DNA of 64,000 bases from Isoetes taiwanensis (GCA_021234155.1 JAJEKV010000030.1:4074050-4138049), one strand, 5' to 3'. Shown: positions 23,274 to 35,069, counted from the stretch's first letter. The notes: generated by a model from the sequence alone, not told the origin. Program-made: numbers and translations.

Positions 23274-25026
23274 ATGTCTTCTAAAACCAGAGGTGGTCGA
23301 GGCGGACGGGGCAGAGGAAGCGGTGGAAGAGGAATCTCTAAACCCGTCTCTTCTCAAGTTTCAGAGGACGTTGATCAGAATACACAGAATACACAGAACC
23401 CTATTCAAGGTATTTAATTTGCGGAGAATACACCTTTGTGTGGAGAGTATTATGCTTGCATGAATTTGAGATATTTCCTTGCCTTGGTTAATATGCTTTG
23501 CATGAGTTTGAGTTATTATGCTTTGCATGAATTTTAAAGTATTACCATCGGTTAATGCTCGATTGTCCATTTTGTAGAACATAATTTTGCTCTGTTTTAT
23601 AGAATATAGCGGTGTTAGGCAGTTGGAGATAGCAATGTTCAATGAGGTTAAATAGTGTGAAATATGGATTCATAAAGGGTATGTAGCTTAAAATGTGGAT
23701 GCAAACTAATTTAGTTTCAAATTCACGCATAACATGGTCAATAATAGGAGCTACCAAACCATGGCGTGAATTGTACTAATTTAGGTTTAAATGCATGGCG
23801 TGATCTCTTGTTACGAAAAGTACTCTAAAAATGTTCATCTTCTTTTTGCGGTACCCAAGAGGAAGAAAACCCTAATAATTCGGGTTCTAATCGCCAAAGA
23901 AAGCAAGGGGCAGATGACCCAGATCAGTACCATATGATCTCACCTTAGATGATGAAGGGCGATTCTTATAGCAACCACCGACCTTGCCATACGAAGAGGA
24001 AATGGGCGAGGGTGCTTAGAGGTAGTGCGTTGACCTTGCCAAGACAAATGGCAAGCTTCGACTTAACCCTCTTTCGAGGAAAAGGAAGCGGAACAAGATG
24101 ACCAAACAAGGGATCCTAATCTCTTGTGAGGAAGAAGATGACACCAAGCGCAAATTGCTCTTGGAGATTACCACGAAGCGAAGAAGAAAGATCTGCTTTC
24201 GGACTTACTCCTTTGTAGAGCTACTCGCATACAAGGATACGTTCATGAAGGCAGATGTGAACGGTGAGACATGTTTTAAGTATGGTTGGCCAACCAATGT
24301 AGCGATTACGCCAATATCTATTTGCCAAGGGGTTACGGTGTGCGTAGAGGCATGTTCACTAAACCGACACCAAGTCACTATTTGCGACAAGCTAGGGAAA
24401 TTAGCTGACTTGAAAGCTTCTAAGAGGGTCCTAGATCTAGGGAAGGATGTTCAACCTGCGGTTTGTCGAAGGCATGGAGGCTTACGTTTTTTGAGAATGA
24501 GCGGGGCCAGTGTGGCTTGACTAGAGGCCATGAACAAAGCTGAATAAATACTCGACCATTATCCATTGGGTCTTAAGGAAACTTTTGCGATCCATGTGAA
24601 GTCCCTCATCCGTTCACCAAGCTCCATTTATGTTAGCGAGAAGATATGATCCGGCACATGCCATGGAGATTGTTGAGCATGATTAGGAATCGAGTCAAAT
24701 GCCTATGCCGGATGTGCTACCTTGGGATATGATCTCGAACAAGCTTCTTTGTGTGGGCCGACGTCCGGGAGCTATTATCAAATGATGATATTAAATATGT
24801 CATCATCGACGGGCAACATTCGTTGAGGCACAAAAGGCCATCATCGGTGAGGAGAACAAGCAGGCCAAAAAGTGTTCTACAATCACTATGCATTATAGGA
24901 GGTGTCATATCTTGGATGCCAATACTTCACTGCAGATTTGGGTGAGATTAGTGCAACTTTGAATGAAATGGGAAGACATTTCTATACAAAAGGTAACTAA
25001 CACATTAGGATGTTAGCATTTTAATA

Positions 25027-25370
25027 TTCACGCCGATCGTGCTTTCAATTCAATTGAATTCACGGCGGCCCGGTTTCATAAATTGAATTCACGCCCGGTG
25101 CTTTCAAATCAAACCAATTCACGCCAGTGTTTTTCAAATCAATCGAATTCATGCGGTGTTTTCAAATCAATTGTGATTTGAAAACACGCTGGCGTGAATT
25201 CGATTGATTTGAAAACGCGCTGGCGTGGAATTGGTTTGAAGCGTGAAACCAATTGATTTGAAAACACGCTGGCGTGAATTGATTGATTTAAAACACGCTG
25301 GCGTGAATTGGTTTGATTTGAAAGCACGCCTGGCGTGTATTGCATTAGTAACTTAATTCATTTCACGCCC
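25027..25370. repeat. Palindromic minisatellite (GATTTGAAAACACGCTGGCGTGAATT units)
   Basis: Units of about 31-33 bp occur in one orientation to about 25170 (AATTCACGCCAGTG...TTTCAAATCA) and in the opposite orientation after it (TGATTTGAAAACACGCTGGC and so on, about five units). The whole tract can fold into one large hairpin with its tip at CAATTGTGATTTG. It lies wholly inside an intron of the gene at 23274-28277. Each unit contains the inverted motif CACGC(C/T)GGCGTG. Confidence 0.75.
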
Positions 25371-27439
25371 GCGTGATTTTTCTCTTGATCAATTCTATTC
25401 AAATCAAAGGCTTGGTGTGTTTCTATTCTATGATACTTATTCAATGTCTATACTATTGCAGTCCATATTGGAACAAGCTGCGCCCGCGCCCGATCAACGA
25501 TGGGTGGAATATGGCTGCCCATTGCCCACCGCAGGCGGGTCAAAGTCCGAGGCATTCAAAGCTCTTTGAGCGGACGGACTGCCGTGGAACAATTATCTGA
25601 GAAGAAGAAGACCGCAAGAAAATCAAAGAAAAAAAGGTGGTGATGACATTGGAGATCCTTCCGAAAGCTCATCTAGCAGTCGGGACCAACGGACTTCGTA
25701 TAAGATTGTGTTTTGTAAGGAGGCGTTATGGCTCAAGTGGAATGAATTCTGGGACGGCTTATGCACAAGGGAAGCTGCCGGATACTATGGGTAGGCGCCT
25801 CACGTTGATGTAAGCATCTTTGACTTGAATGTGAGAGATGAGAAAGACTTCGGGGGCTGGGGACGGCCGAGACCATTTGGGTTTTAAGCGGTGCTTAAAG
25901 AAGGAAGTCTTATACAAGAAAGGTGCTTTCACCAAGGATAGGATGTCCTTCGTTGAGTCTTTCATGACCATATGAAGGATGTACGTACAATGAAGTCAGC
26001 TATAGAAGCTGAGTTACAAAGGCTATCGGGGATGTGGCATTATCGAAATTGGATTTTTGGACAAATACAAGGTCGTGAATGATGACATCAAGAAGTTTGT
26101 ATGATACGGTCAAAGGACTTCCTAAAGAATTGGAAGGCTAAAAATACAAAACATAAGGAGACTCTACCCCCTAAGGTCTTGGCCGAGAGTTGAGAAGAAA
26201 AGTGGCCCTTGTGAAGAAGATTCTTTGGAGAAGGCGACCATCCCGATTATTGATCTCCATTGGGTACAAAGGTCTCTTGCAGGAATCAACCACGGCCTTA
26301 AAAATATATCACTCTTTGTGTTGGACAGCGAGGGGTGGGAGAGGAGATATGGGCATGAACCGGAAGGACTCTGACTTCTTTACCAGGTTGTATAGGATTG
26401 ACAAGCCGAGAGGTCCTTCACTATTGTCATCGTTTGTCCTTGGTGAGTCACATGCATGCACTATCCATTTGCTCATGATGGAGTGCCTCAAAGTTATTAG
26501 GGAGGGATGCCTAATATATGATGTTAAGGATAATGAGTGTGCGAATAGAGCGGAAGATGGCACATGTGATCTTTATTATGATATCCATCTTTGTCGGGCG
26601 AGGAATATGATATTGCTAAGGCCAAAGGGTGACAATAGCGGTGCATGGGAATGTTTTCTTCTAGATGATCCGGACTTAAGAACTATATTCTTTCATACGG
26701 ATCAGGATCAGTCAGAACAGGATGAGTCAGAAGAGGATGAGGATCGGGACCCCCTCCTAAGTGGGAAAATCAAGTCTGAGCTACAAACTAAGGAGAAGGG
26801 CCCCTTAAATAAAAATGGATTTCCAGATCTATGGCTGCTTACCTCGTCGAGGCATTTGCTCCAATTGATACAACCGCTTGGAGCTTCATGTTGGAGGTTA
26901 TATTGCAGAGAGGCTCTTATGGGTACAAGAAGATGTCACTGCTTTGTGAGTGATGAGCAGGCCAAAGACTTTCTTGAACCATTCCTCATGCATGTGCTTG
27001 CCAAGTCTCCTAAAGGCCCTTATGGCAACCTGAAGTCTCGTAGACTTGTCCAATTCGAAAGTGGACGTTGCTTACGGTGAGGGAACTAGTAATCTGCACA
27101 CGATAAGGAAAGCAATAATGAACAAATATTTGCTAAACCTGGCTGCTCAAAGTACTTGTGATGGCGGCGAACTTAGGGAATATCCTTGCCCACATTGCGG
27201 GTGATGCAAGCAACAATAGAGTAGATTCACGGGTTAACAATGAACTAATTGAGAGGTGGCTCTAGTGATTCGCTGGGTTTGCCAAATCAATAGTAAAATA
27301 ATGTCGGTTGTGAAGGACCTTGTGGAACTAATAGAAAATAACAATTCTAACGGTCGGAAGAAAGGCGAAGATTAAAGGGTGGCGAAGGGGAGAATGGCGC
27401 CATGATGAAAATAAACCGAAGATGATAGGTATGGCCTTG

Positions 27440-27600
27440 CCCGCGAAATCGCGCCAGCGTGATTTAATTTGTATTACCTTTGAATTAAATCGCGCCAAAG
27501 CGTGCTTTGATTACTTTTCGTTGTCAAACTAAATCACGTAGAGTGCGATTTGGTTATGACTATTTCAAATCACGCTTGGCGTTTGTATTGTTTGTGTTAT
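27440..27600. repeat. Degenerate copies of the GGCGTG/CGCC repeat in a second intron
   Basis: CGCGCCAGCGTGATTTAA, AATCGCGCCAAAGCGTGC and AAATCACGCTTGGCGTTTG lie in the last intron (27429-27637) of the large gene. They are diverged relatives of the minisatellite units in the preceding intron. Confidence 0.6.
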
Positions 27601-28614
27601 CGTATCTTCTGACCCGGATACATGTTTGATGTTTCAGCTTCCATTGCGTTTCTAAGAAGGTTGTGGTGTTCGACCTAAAGCGGAGTCCTTTGCAAGACTT
27701 TTCCGAAAAATAAAGTGGCTAGAGAACGGTTTCATCGGACACCCGGTAGAATCAAACACCAAGTGGATCTATCCGCGGCCGCGCACTTGAAGGAGATGCT
27801 AGGCGAGGCATTCGGGTTATTTCGAGTTGGTATTTGGTCATCCATGGAACTAAGGAACATCAAGGATACTTTGGAGGCTTTGGGGAAATGCGTAGACATT
27901 GGTTGACCTTTTGGGATCAGAACAAATGTGTGAAGTTCACTAATCCCTCGGATCCAACATGCAAGCCTATCTTCATCAAACACTTGAGTAACATGATGGA
28001 CGAACTTGGTATCGAGAATAAGGATGATATAATCATAGTGGATGATGATGCTCTCAAATGCTTCTACAATCAAACCTTGAGGCCTGAATCCACCATCTTA
28101 CGATCCAAAAACTTTGCAACGGATGATTTTCTGGTGAAGTTTGTGTCTATTATGCATAATTTGGCTATGGGGAAGACGGTGGGTGAAGTGTTAGATTCGT
28201 ACCCAGAACTGGATAGAACGGCTGACATGGAACCACATCTTGTTAAACACGTGGAAAAACATGGATTGATCCCTTAATGTTTTATTGGAATATATGATAT
28301 TTTTGTATGATATTTGTGCCATGTATCGATAATTTCGAGTCTGGAATTGCCTCGCAAATAATGCAATCTGTTATTATCAAACCTAATATTATCATCTATC
28401 GAGCAAGCAATTTTGGTCTCATCTATATTAGCAACTTGCTCTTCATTTTTGCATATTTTCAATTTGCATATGAAAAGTCATACGTGAATCGCAACCTTAT
28501 GTTATTTTTGAAGTAAAAAAAAAAAGATTAAAAAAAAACAAAAACCCCCTAGAAGACAATAGCAGGTTGGCGTGATTTTGGAGTTGACATAATCCCAATT
28601 TAATTGGATGATGG

Positions 28615-31600
28615 TTAAATGTTCTCCTGCTTGGCATGGGCTGCTGGGAATACCAATTCTCTTTTTGACTGAAATTCTGCCACTCTATTAAGGGCACTTG
28701 CACTGTCAAGCACATCTGCACCTGTGTAGGATCTTTCATTCCTTACCATTCCACCTATTTTCGAGAAGTTTTCTTACATGCATCTGACCCTGTGGCATCC
28801 AGTGGGACAGCAAGCTCTTTACAAAAATCTCTAAAAAACCTTATAAGTAACACACTAAAATGGCAAGAAAGTTGAATGTCCAGAAATGTCTCACGGCTAA
28901 TGAAATTTGATTTCAAACAATGTGTCTCATGTCTTGAAATCCAAAGTCTCCACAACCTGCATTATGCCAAGTGCAATAATATAGTGAGAAGTAAGTACCA
29001 TTATTATGGACTGAAATAAATATGAACATGCTTACCTGAAGAAGAAAGATACGGTTGAGGCATCTTTTATCCGGTTCCATAGATCCATGTGAGGAGAGAG
29101 GAATATGTCAATGTAGAGGGAAACCACAGAGATATGTTTCGGTCCCCAATGTTCGCATTGGATTAGAAGATTTTGGATCATGTAATTTCTCTAGGCACAA
29201 TTGAACTCTTCGAGAGGAGATCCTCTAGGCAACTCGCCAATTTTGCCTGTCTCTTCTTTCCACATCACCTAGTTGAAGACCATGCTCATCTTGATAGTTG
29301 TGGAAACCATGCCACACATCATTTAGAGTGATGAGTTCATCACCCAAGTAAAGCCTCCGAGATGCACTGTCGAGAGGATTGATGAGCTTCTTACCATTAT
29401 GAATGAAATCTTGATCATGTAGACCGTGTATGCTGCTATCTTTCTTCAGGGCAGCACTAAAAACCCATCCTTCCCATGGAATGGCAAACTTCCTCCCTGT
29501 TTCTTTCAAGGAAGTGTAATCTTCTAGCATGCAAGCCCTCCGACGTGCATCTCCATCAGAAAAGTGTCCAATTAGTGGACCTAACACGCTTCTCAAGTGT
29601 AAATTCCAGAAATGCGCTATCTGATCCCATTGAGATCTCATGGCCTCATGGTTAAACCTGTTGCATGTCAGCTGTATGAACAAAACCAATTTGGGCAAAC
29701 CTGCATGTAATGGATTCACAATAATGACACGTGCATAATGTGCAACGACATTCATCTCAAATGCATCAACAATATTTCTATAGCCTTCTTCCCCACTCCC
29801 AACATGAACTACAAAATTAGTGAGACAACGATGATCCTCTTTGGACCCACAAAAACCTATCAAACTATCATCTCTTGCACACCATTGCACAGCCTTCTTG
29901 ATTAAGTCTCATCCTCGGCCACAATAGTTGGCACACTTCCAAGGATCAAGCCATTTTTCATGACATGATTGGAATGTATCTTAGCCAAGTATGCAAATGC
30001 TTCCTCATTTATTGCAGCCTTGTAGCATAGTGCATCACCTGTAGACCGCCTTGTGGTTGACAAACTTGGACCTCCAAAGTTCGTAGAAAGAATGTTATGC
30101 ATCCTCCTCCCTCCCCAAATTTTGATTGTCTCAAACAATCCTTAGTTGTTTGCTTGTACCGCTTCTTATGCCCCCTTGATATATTCTACGCAATGTCAGT
30201 TAAAAAATTCCACAATGCAGGCTTGCCTTCAAACTTACCACGAGAATAGGCCTCTTTAATATCCATACAAAACTTATTCACATCACCACGTTTCATAGAT
30301 TCACACAAAGTGTCTCGGAGAGATCTCACCTTTATTGACAATGCAAGTATCCTAATTCTGCATAATCTCAATCCCATTCTCAAGCTTCTATTCTCAATCC
30401 TTGTTTCCTTGGCAAGGTTTTGCAGCTCGAACTTTGTCAAATAGTCTACTCTCAAATGGGATTTAGTATTCCTCAACCTTCGGTCCACTTTCTCCTCACT
30501 TTGTCTATAAACTCTCATGCGAAAGTCTCTTTCCTTTGGTTTCCTTTGGGACAGCAGTGCAGTAAGAACATTGGAAGTTTGGAAACATGGCAGCTTTTGC
30601 ACTCACTCTACAACATTTGACATGCCTAAATGTTCCTTGAATCTTAACTACCCTGCCATCTACCATGAACTCTTCATGCAAATCTGGTTCACAATACCAA
30701 TTCAGGCCTGCCTTAGAATCATCTAAGAATGGCCTCAAATCCCTTGTCTTAGATGCATATCTATATGTTAGTTGCCAAAAACCCCAACATAGACAGGCCA
30801 GATGCAAATTTCCTGTGTATTGGTTTTCCCCGAAAATTTCAATGAGAACAACAACCAAATACAATGAACTATAAACAAAAAAACAAACAATTTAACAACA
30901 AACAAATAACTAAGAGTATATGCACCCTTTACATACTTGAATTCTCGCTTGAATGGCTAGTCCCAGCCTCCTTAGAGTGGTCTGCAGCAAACAGACCAGA
31001 AATTCCAGAAATTCAGCAAATGAAATTCCAGAAATTCAGCAAATGACATTCCAGAAATTAAGCAAATGAAATTCCAGAAATTCAGTAAGGCCTTCCATGC
31101 TTGCTTTGCTCATGCACTTTGTCTTCCTCGTTCTTTTCTTTGACACTTGATCTTTGAACATGTCTACTACTCTTTATATGCTCTTTCATGTTTTCAACCA
31201 CATCTCCTCTTGGCGGGAAGAGGAGTAGAGACCTTTGACAGATGACACACAAAATGCAAATGTCTTCTTTCTTTGCATAGCCTCCAAGAGTGTCTTTATA
31301 CAACTCAAACACGACACCGGATTGCTCAACAAATGGACTAACCTTCAAAGCCATACACTCTTCAACTGCTGCCCTGTTTTCAGCCATGAGATCACTTACC
31401 AATTTGTCCTTTGACACACTTTCCTCGCTGTGAGCAACACTTTGTGAGTTTCTTTGCAAGTTCAGCTTGTGTTCCTTTGATTCCATGTGGCGTGCAGTAA
31501 AGTTATACATCATGTCATCTCCTCCTCTTCCATATCTGATTTGGCATTCAAGGCACCAAATGCTGAACACCCCAACTCCATTGACATCCAAAGACATGAG

Positions 31601-32101
31601 TTCAAATCGATCTTTCTTACCCTGACATTGTATTTTCATCTTGTATTTTCTAAAAGTGTGAATCCACCTGCATGTATCAGCCCTTGATGCAAACTTGGAC
31701 TGCAATCTGCCTTCAAACTTGAGACTTACACTTGCTTTTTCTTGCTTGGCTGGGATCTGATCTAAAACCTCAATGGCAGCCACAAATCCTTCTTCTTCAA
31801 ATTCATTAATGACGAGGCGTCCTCTCTTGAAGGGCTACAAATGTACTTGAGCTTCTGTTACACGAACAAAGACCTCCTCGTCTGTAACTTTGTATCTTTC
31901 CTCCTGCTTTTTTGATAAAGGCAGCTTCCTCTCACCTAAGAACACAAACTCATGGCCATCCAAGCCATCGAGCTCATCCATTTCTATGGCTTTTTTCACA
32001 TCAGCGTACAATGCATTTTGCTTCACTTTGACGAACCCAACCTCAGAGCATCTCTCGATCCCATCAATTGCAGACACAATGATGTTTGTTTCGAATGCCA
32101 T
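28615..32101 (-). pseudogene. Transposase-like gene, degenerate
   Basis: On the minus strand an ATG at 32101 opens a ubiquitin-like N-terminal segment (MAFETNIIVSAID ... FVFLGERKLPLSKKQEERY). An in-frame TAG at 31835 interrupts it, after which the same frame continues to 31082 with Cys-rich segments. After a gap with a tandem repeat, coding resumes at about 30864 (CYRVSAK-like CCRVSAKAAMFPNFQCSYC), and passes a frameshift near 30510, a TAG at 30186, and frameshifts near 30140 and 29895. The 29890-29225 part has HYARVIIVNPLHAGLPKLVL and GHFSDGDARRRACMLEDY (about 29560-29530). The end has LDATGSDAC then, one base out of frame, ENFSKIGGMVRNERSYTGAD, with a TAA at 28615. The GSD-C-ENF ending resembles the acidic C-terminal block of P/THAP9-like transposases. 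The family assignment is inference; it could be an uncharacterised plant transposon gene. Confidence 0.5.
30985..31085. repeat. 23-bp tandem repeat, four copies
   Basis: GAAATTCCAGAAATTCAGCAAAT is repeated about four times with few changes. It starts immediately after the end of the open exon of the transposase-like gene and therefore lies in its putative intron or replaces part of it. Confidence 0.8.
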
Positions 32102-32149
32102 TTCCTACAGAAAACCCAAAGAGAGAGTTAGGAAGGAGTACTTCAAAGA

Positions 32150-32710
32150 TCTATTAACTAATTGAACAAAACTTGAGCTCCTCCTGCTCCTTCTAAACCG
32201 AAACACATTCAAGCCCGGGTAGAGCATGCCAAGATTGCAAAATATAGAGATGACCAGTTTGCAATTTCTTTACCAAAATGAGATATCCTAATAATGGCAA
32301 GCAAATAGAAAATAAATTTGGATTCTAACCTCCTGAAATTGTACTTCAAGGTTTTCTGATGGATTCTGAGAGTTTATCAAACAAGTTTTCTTGAGTGGCC
32401 CGAATTCCAGTCCCGAATTCCAGAGAGATAAATCAATTTGTTTAATTGAAACTTGCAGATTTGATCTCCAATATGGTGTCTCCGATCTTCAGGAGGAGCC
32501 CCTAAACCCTCCTAATGTATGATACGGATCTTCCCTTCCCGCCTATCTTCCCCTTCTCGACCACCTATGGGAAAATGGTGGTCGAGATCAAGATCGGGTT
32601 TTTGTAGTTTTTGCCAAAAAAAACTGGGAGATGTTTCCTTTTAGAATCCATCAATCTTGATGGAACTTTGATTTTGGGCTGTTTTTTAGCTTTTGAATTA
32701 GAAGTGTGCA
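32150..32710. other. Upstream flank of the transposase-like gene
   Basis: AT-rich, without a supported frame. CGAATTCCAGTCCCGAATTCCAG near 32400 is a small direct repeat. The region probably includes the 5' untranslated leader or first introns of the minus-strand gene. Confidence 0.3.
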
Positions 32711-32713
32711 TGA

Positions 32714-32884
32714 GTTGGTGATCTTCTAATTGTTTCCGATTACAAAAATATATAGTATCTTGGGGTTGCTTGAAGGACAATCACCCACAAAATATGGAGT
32801 TGATGATCTTGTTCTAATTGTGTCCTATTATGAAAATATATAATATTTTTGGGTCGCCTAAAAGGCAAAGCCACAAAATATGCG
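32714..32884. repeat. Tandem duplication of about 85 bp
   Basis: GTTGGTGATCTTCTAATTG...AAAATATATAGTATCTTGGG...CCACAAAATATGG is followed directly by a diverged copy with TTGATGATCTTGTTCTAATTG and AAAATATATAATATTTTTGGG...CCACAAAATATG. The period is about 85 bp. Confidence 0.7.
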
Positions 32885-33168
32885 ATTTACATGGTAGATG
32901 TATGACTATGCAATTTAGACAATGGAGATGTGGCATAAAGTTAATGCACTTGTCAAAGAAAAAAAAATAGAACCTAAAAATATTAAAGGTTTTTAGGGTT
33001 ATGTTGTTTTTTTTTTGGGGTTTTATTTTGTTTGGGTGCCCTAACCTATCCGCCATCGTCGACGGGCTACCAGTAACTTGTTGTGGAATGGGCATAATGA
33101 AGAATAGAGGATGTAAAAAAAGTGACATTTCTACATGAAAAACTAATCTCTTACGTCGTTCGTTCCAC

Positions 33169-33312
33169 ATGGCACCTCCAGATTCAACACTATCTATATT
33201 TGCAAAACAGGGGATGTCAGAGAGGTTTCTATGTCCACATGAGGCCGGAGATATTGGTGACAGAGGATCGAAGGAACTTAGCGGCACTACTTTTGTAGAT
33301 GGGGCGTTTTGA
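33169..33312 (+). CDS. Possible 47-residue ORF or first exon
   Basis: ATG in good context (CACATGGCA) opens MAPPDSTLSIFAKQGMSERF and continues with a CPHEAGDIGDRGSKELSG stretch to TGA. The composition is protein-like and not low-complexity, but nothing is recognised and no expression signal is clear. It could be the first exon of a captured gene. Confidence 0.15.
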   Translation: MAPPDSTLSIFAKQGMSERFLCPHEAGDIGDRGSKELSGTTFVDGAF

Positions 33313-33854
33313 CATCATATAAAACTAATAGAATATTCCAGTAATTTCAACCAAACGTGTATTACGTTGCTATAATGTGCCACATGTTCATGTATAAGGG
33401 CTTACTAGATAAAAAATGGGTGAGAAAACTCTCAATCTGACTTGTGCACTTAATGGTAAAGAAACAAATGAAAATCTTTAAGTCGAGCTACTGTAAAATA
33501 CTACATTGAAAAATTTATGCCACTTTGGAAAGCTATTCAATAGGAGGCTCCAAATTTAATGTTGTTAAAACTTTGTATTGCAAACTATTGCTCTAGTAAC
33601 AGAATATTGATTAGAAAGTAGCATCTTGATATTAATTTGCAAAAAAAAGATACATGAACGTCTTTAGGACATGTTTATTTATCACGTGTTTATTTATTGC
33701 ATTTAACGACCTGATTATACCATCCCTTTCAAGGAAAATCAAATCCATGCAAGAATCTTGAATCAATTGATTTGAATGTCCATGGAAACCAGATTGGCCT
33801 ATAGAAATTATATACTGTACAAAAATAAAAGAAAGAAGAAGAAACCTCCTTCGG

Positions 33855-34080
33855 GGCGTGGTCCAGTGGTAGGACTTTAAACTCACCATAACTGAGGTCA
33901 TCGGTTCGAGTATAACCAATATCAATCTAGTAATATGGGCTTCAAAATCCATTGCCCTGAGGTCATATGTTCAGGATTGACCATAGTCTGGAGTGAATTT
34001 AGATTGGCTTCCTGTGATATCAATGTACTAGAGATGTATATGATGAATAAATGAATCAAACCCCTCAAAAAGAGAAATCA
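33855..34080 (+). mobile_element. tRNA-derived SINE
   Basis: GGGGCGTGGTCCAGTGGTAGG contains an A-box-like TGGTCCAGTGG, and about 40 bp later comes the B-box-like GGTTCGAGT. The body continues to TGAATAAATGAATCAAACCCCTCAAAA. This is the layout of an RNA polymerase III promoter of a plant SINE. The acceptor stem does not pair, so it is not a functional tRNA gene. Confidence 0.55.
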
Positions 34081-34384
34081 CACAAGTTTTTGCTCGGATG
34101 TACTAGAGATGTATGTGATGATTAAATGAAGCAAGTCTTTAAAAGGAAAGAAAGAAAATTGGAACTATAATTTTGAAAATCATTTGATGCTTTCCCACTT
34201 GCAACATAACAATACACAATACAACTTGATGTTTTGTACTTTTGTAACCCTTAGGGCATTTAGACTAAAACATCACACCAGACCTTACTTAGATAAGAAA
34301 AACTACAATCTCATGAGGATTCTTCAATAACTATTTTCCAAAGCAATGATTTATTCTCCAATGACCGAGTTCCTATATTGATCT

Positions 34385-35022
34385 CCAATAGACATTAAAA
34401 ATCTCCTCTCCACATCCTCCCACCCTCCTCATGAGGGCAACAATCCATAAATGGTTATGCAAATCCAGTGTGTGGAATTCCTATCCTCGGACGCTCTGGA
34501 ATGTCCCTCATCGAATGGTCTGGCACCATGTAGACGTGTCTTTAGCAATGTTTTTTACATAGATTAAGCAGTTTAATATGTAAGTGTTCATGAGGTTAAT
34601 TAATTTGGAAATCCATTCGAGCTGATAAAATAAAATGTGAATTAGCTAGGCAATAGAGATAACACATTAGAAAAAGAGGTTAGTGACATGCCTTGTTGAT
34701 GTATAGGAATTCTTGTAATAGGATAGGAAGTAGTAACACTCCAGACTTTAGGATGAAACTTAAGAGTGCTAAATAATGAATATTCTATGAACTGCATCCA
34801 CTTGGATGGAAAGGTTGCATAGGTTGGATGGAAAGGTTGCATAGGTCATCAGCAGAGACGAACCATGTTACTTCAGGAAATATATCCCCATGAAGAATGG
34901 GACCAGTGCCATCATAGGGAAGCTTGGGAAATTTGAGAAGAGGCATGCTTTTATGAGTGTCATATTTGTGACCATTTTTCCAGCAAACTAGCTTCCATTC
35001 AAACATGGCCCTACTCCCATTA
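34385..35022 (-). repeat. Inverted, truncated copy of the 54.97-55.60 kb segment
   Basis: Read on the minus strand this segment matches 54968-55597 on the plus strand: both contain an AMFEWKLV-C/S-WKN coding stretch, GCAGTTCATAGAATATTCAT, CCTATTACAAGAATTCCT and the terminal CATGAGGAGGGTGGGAGGATGTGGAGAGG. Homology stops near 35022 inside the coding part, so this copy is 5'-truncated. On the other side it continues past the point where the Helitron starts in the 55-kb copy. Confidence 0.75.
34785..35022 (-). pseudogene. Truncated copy of the unrecognised gene at 54.6 kb
   Basis: Encodes AMFEWKLVCWKNGHKYDTHK and LLKFPKLPYDGTGPILHGD and ends with FPEVTWFVSADDLCNLSIQ plus a repeated tail. Here the GHGDIFPE region is in frame, whereas the 54.6-kb copy has a run of eight G that shifts the frame at the same place. 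The 20-bp phrase TTGGATGGAAAGGTTGCATA is duplicated near the 3' end. The first two thirds of the gene are missing. Function unknown. Confidence 0.5.
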
Positions 35023-35069
35023 AACGAGAAGAAGTACAATAAGATATAGCACAACAAGAAGTAGCACAA

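Larger units (their letters stand above)
23274..28277 (+). pseudogene. Large multi-exon gene with Gly-Arg-rich N terminus and DGQH motif
   Basis: Exon 1 (23274-23409) encodes MSSKTRGGRGGRGRGSGGRG and a Gln/Asn-rich tail. Exon 2 starts about 23860 and ends about 24992. Exon 3 runs about 25462-27428, and exon 4 about 27638-28277 ends in TAA. All junctions have GT-AG. Exon 2 contains YVIIDGQHS at about 24796-24822, preceded by VWADVRELLSND. This resembles the I(D)DGQHR motif of ParB/DGQHR-type domains with Arg replaced by Ser. Exon 3 holds the longest intact frame (26190-27080, 296 codons) with Cys-rich and acidic EDEDRD segments. Exon 4 has FIKHLSNMMDELGIENKDD and ends DMEPHLVKHVEKHGLIP. About ten frameshifts or stops are visible. 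The introns carry the palindromic GGCGTG repeats. The function is unknown: it may be a transposon-encoded protein or a decayed host gene. Confidence 0.5.

Noticed and set aside
25027-25370. Regular repeat array resembling a CRISPR
   Set aside because: Units change orientation in the middle, there are no unique spacers of even size, and the context is an intron of plant nuclear DNA.
33855-33935. Functional tRNA gene
   Set aside because: A and B boxes are present, but acceptor and T stems do not pair; a SINE head explains it better.
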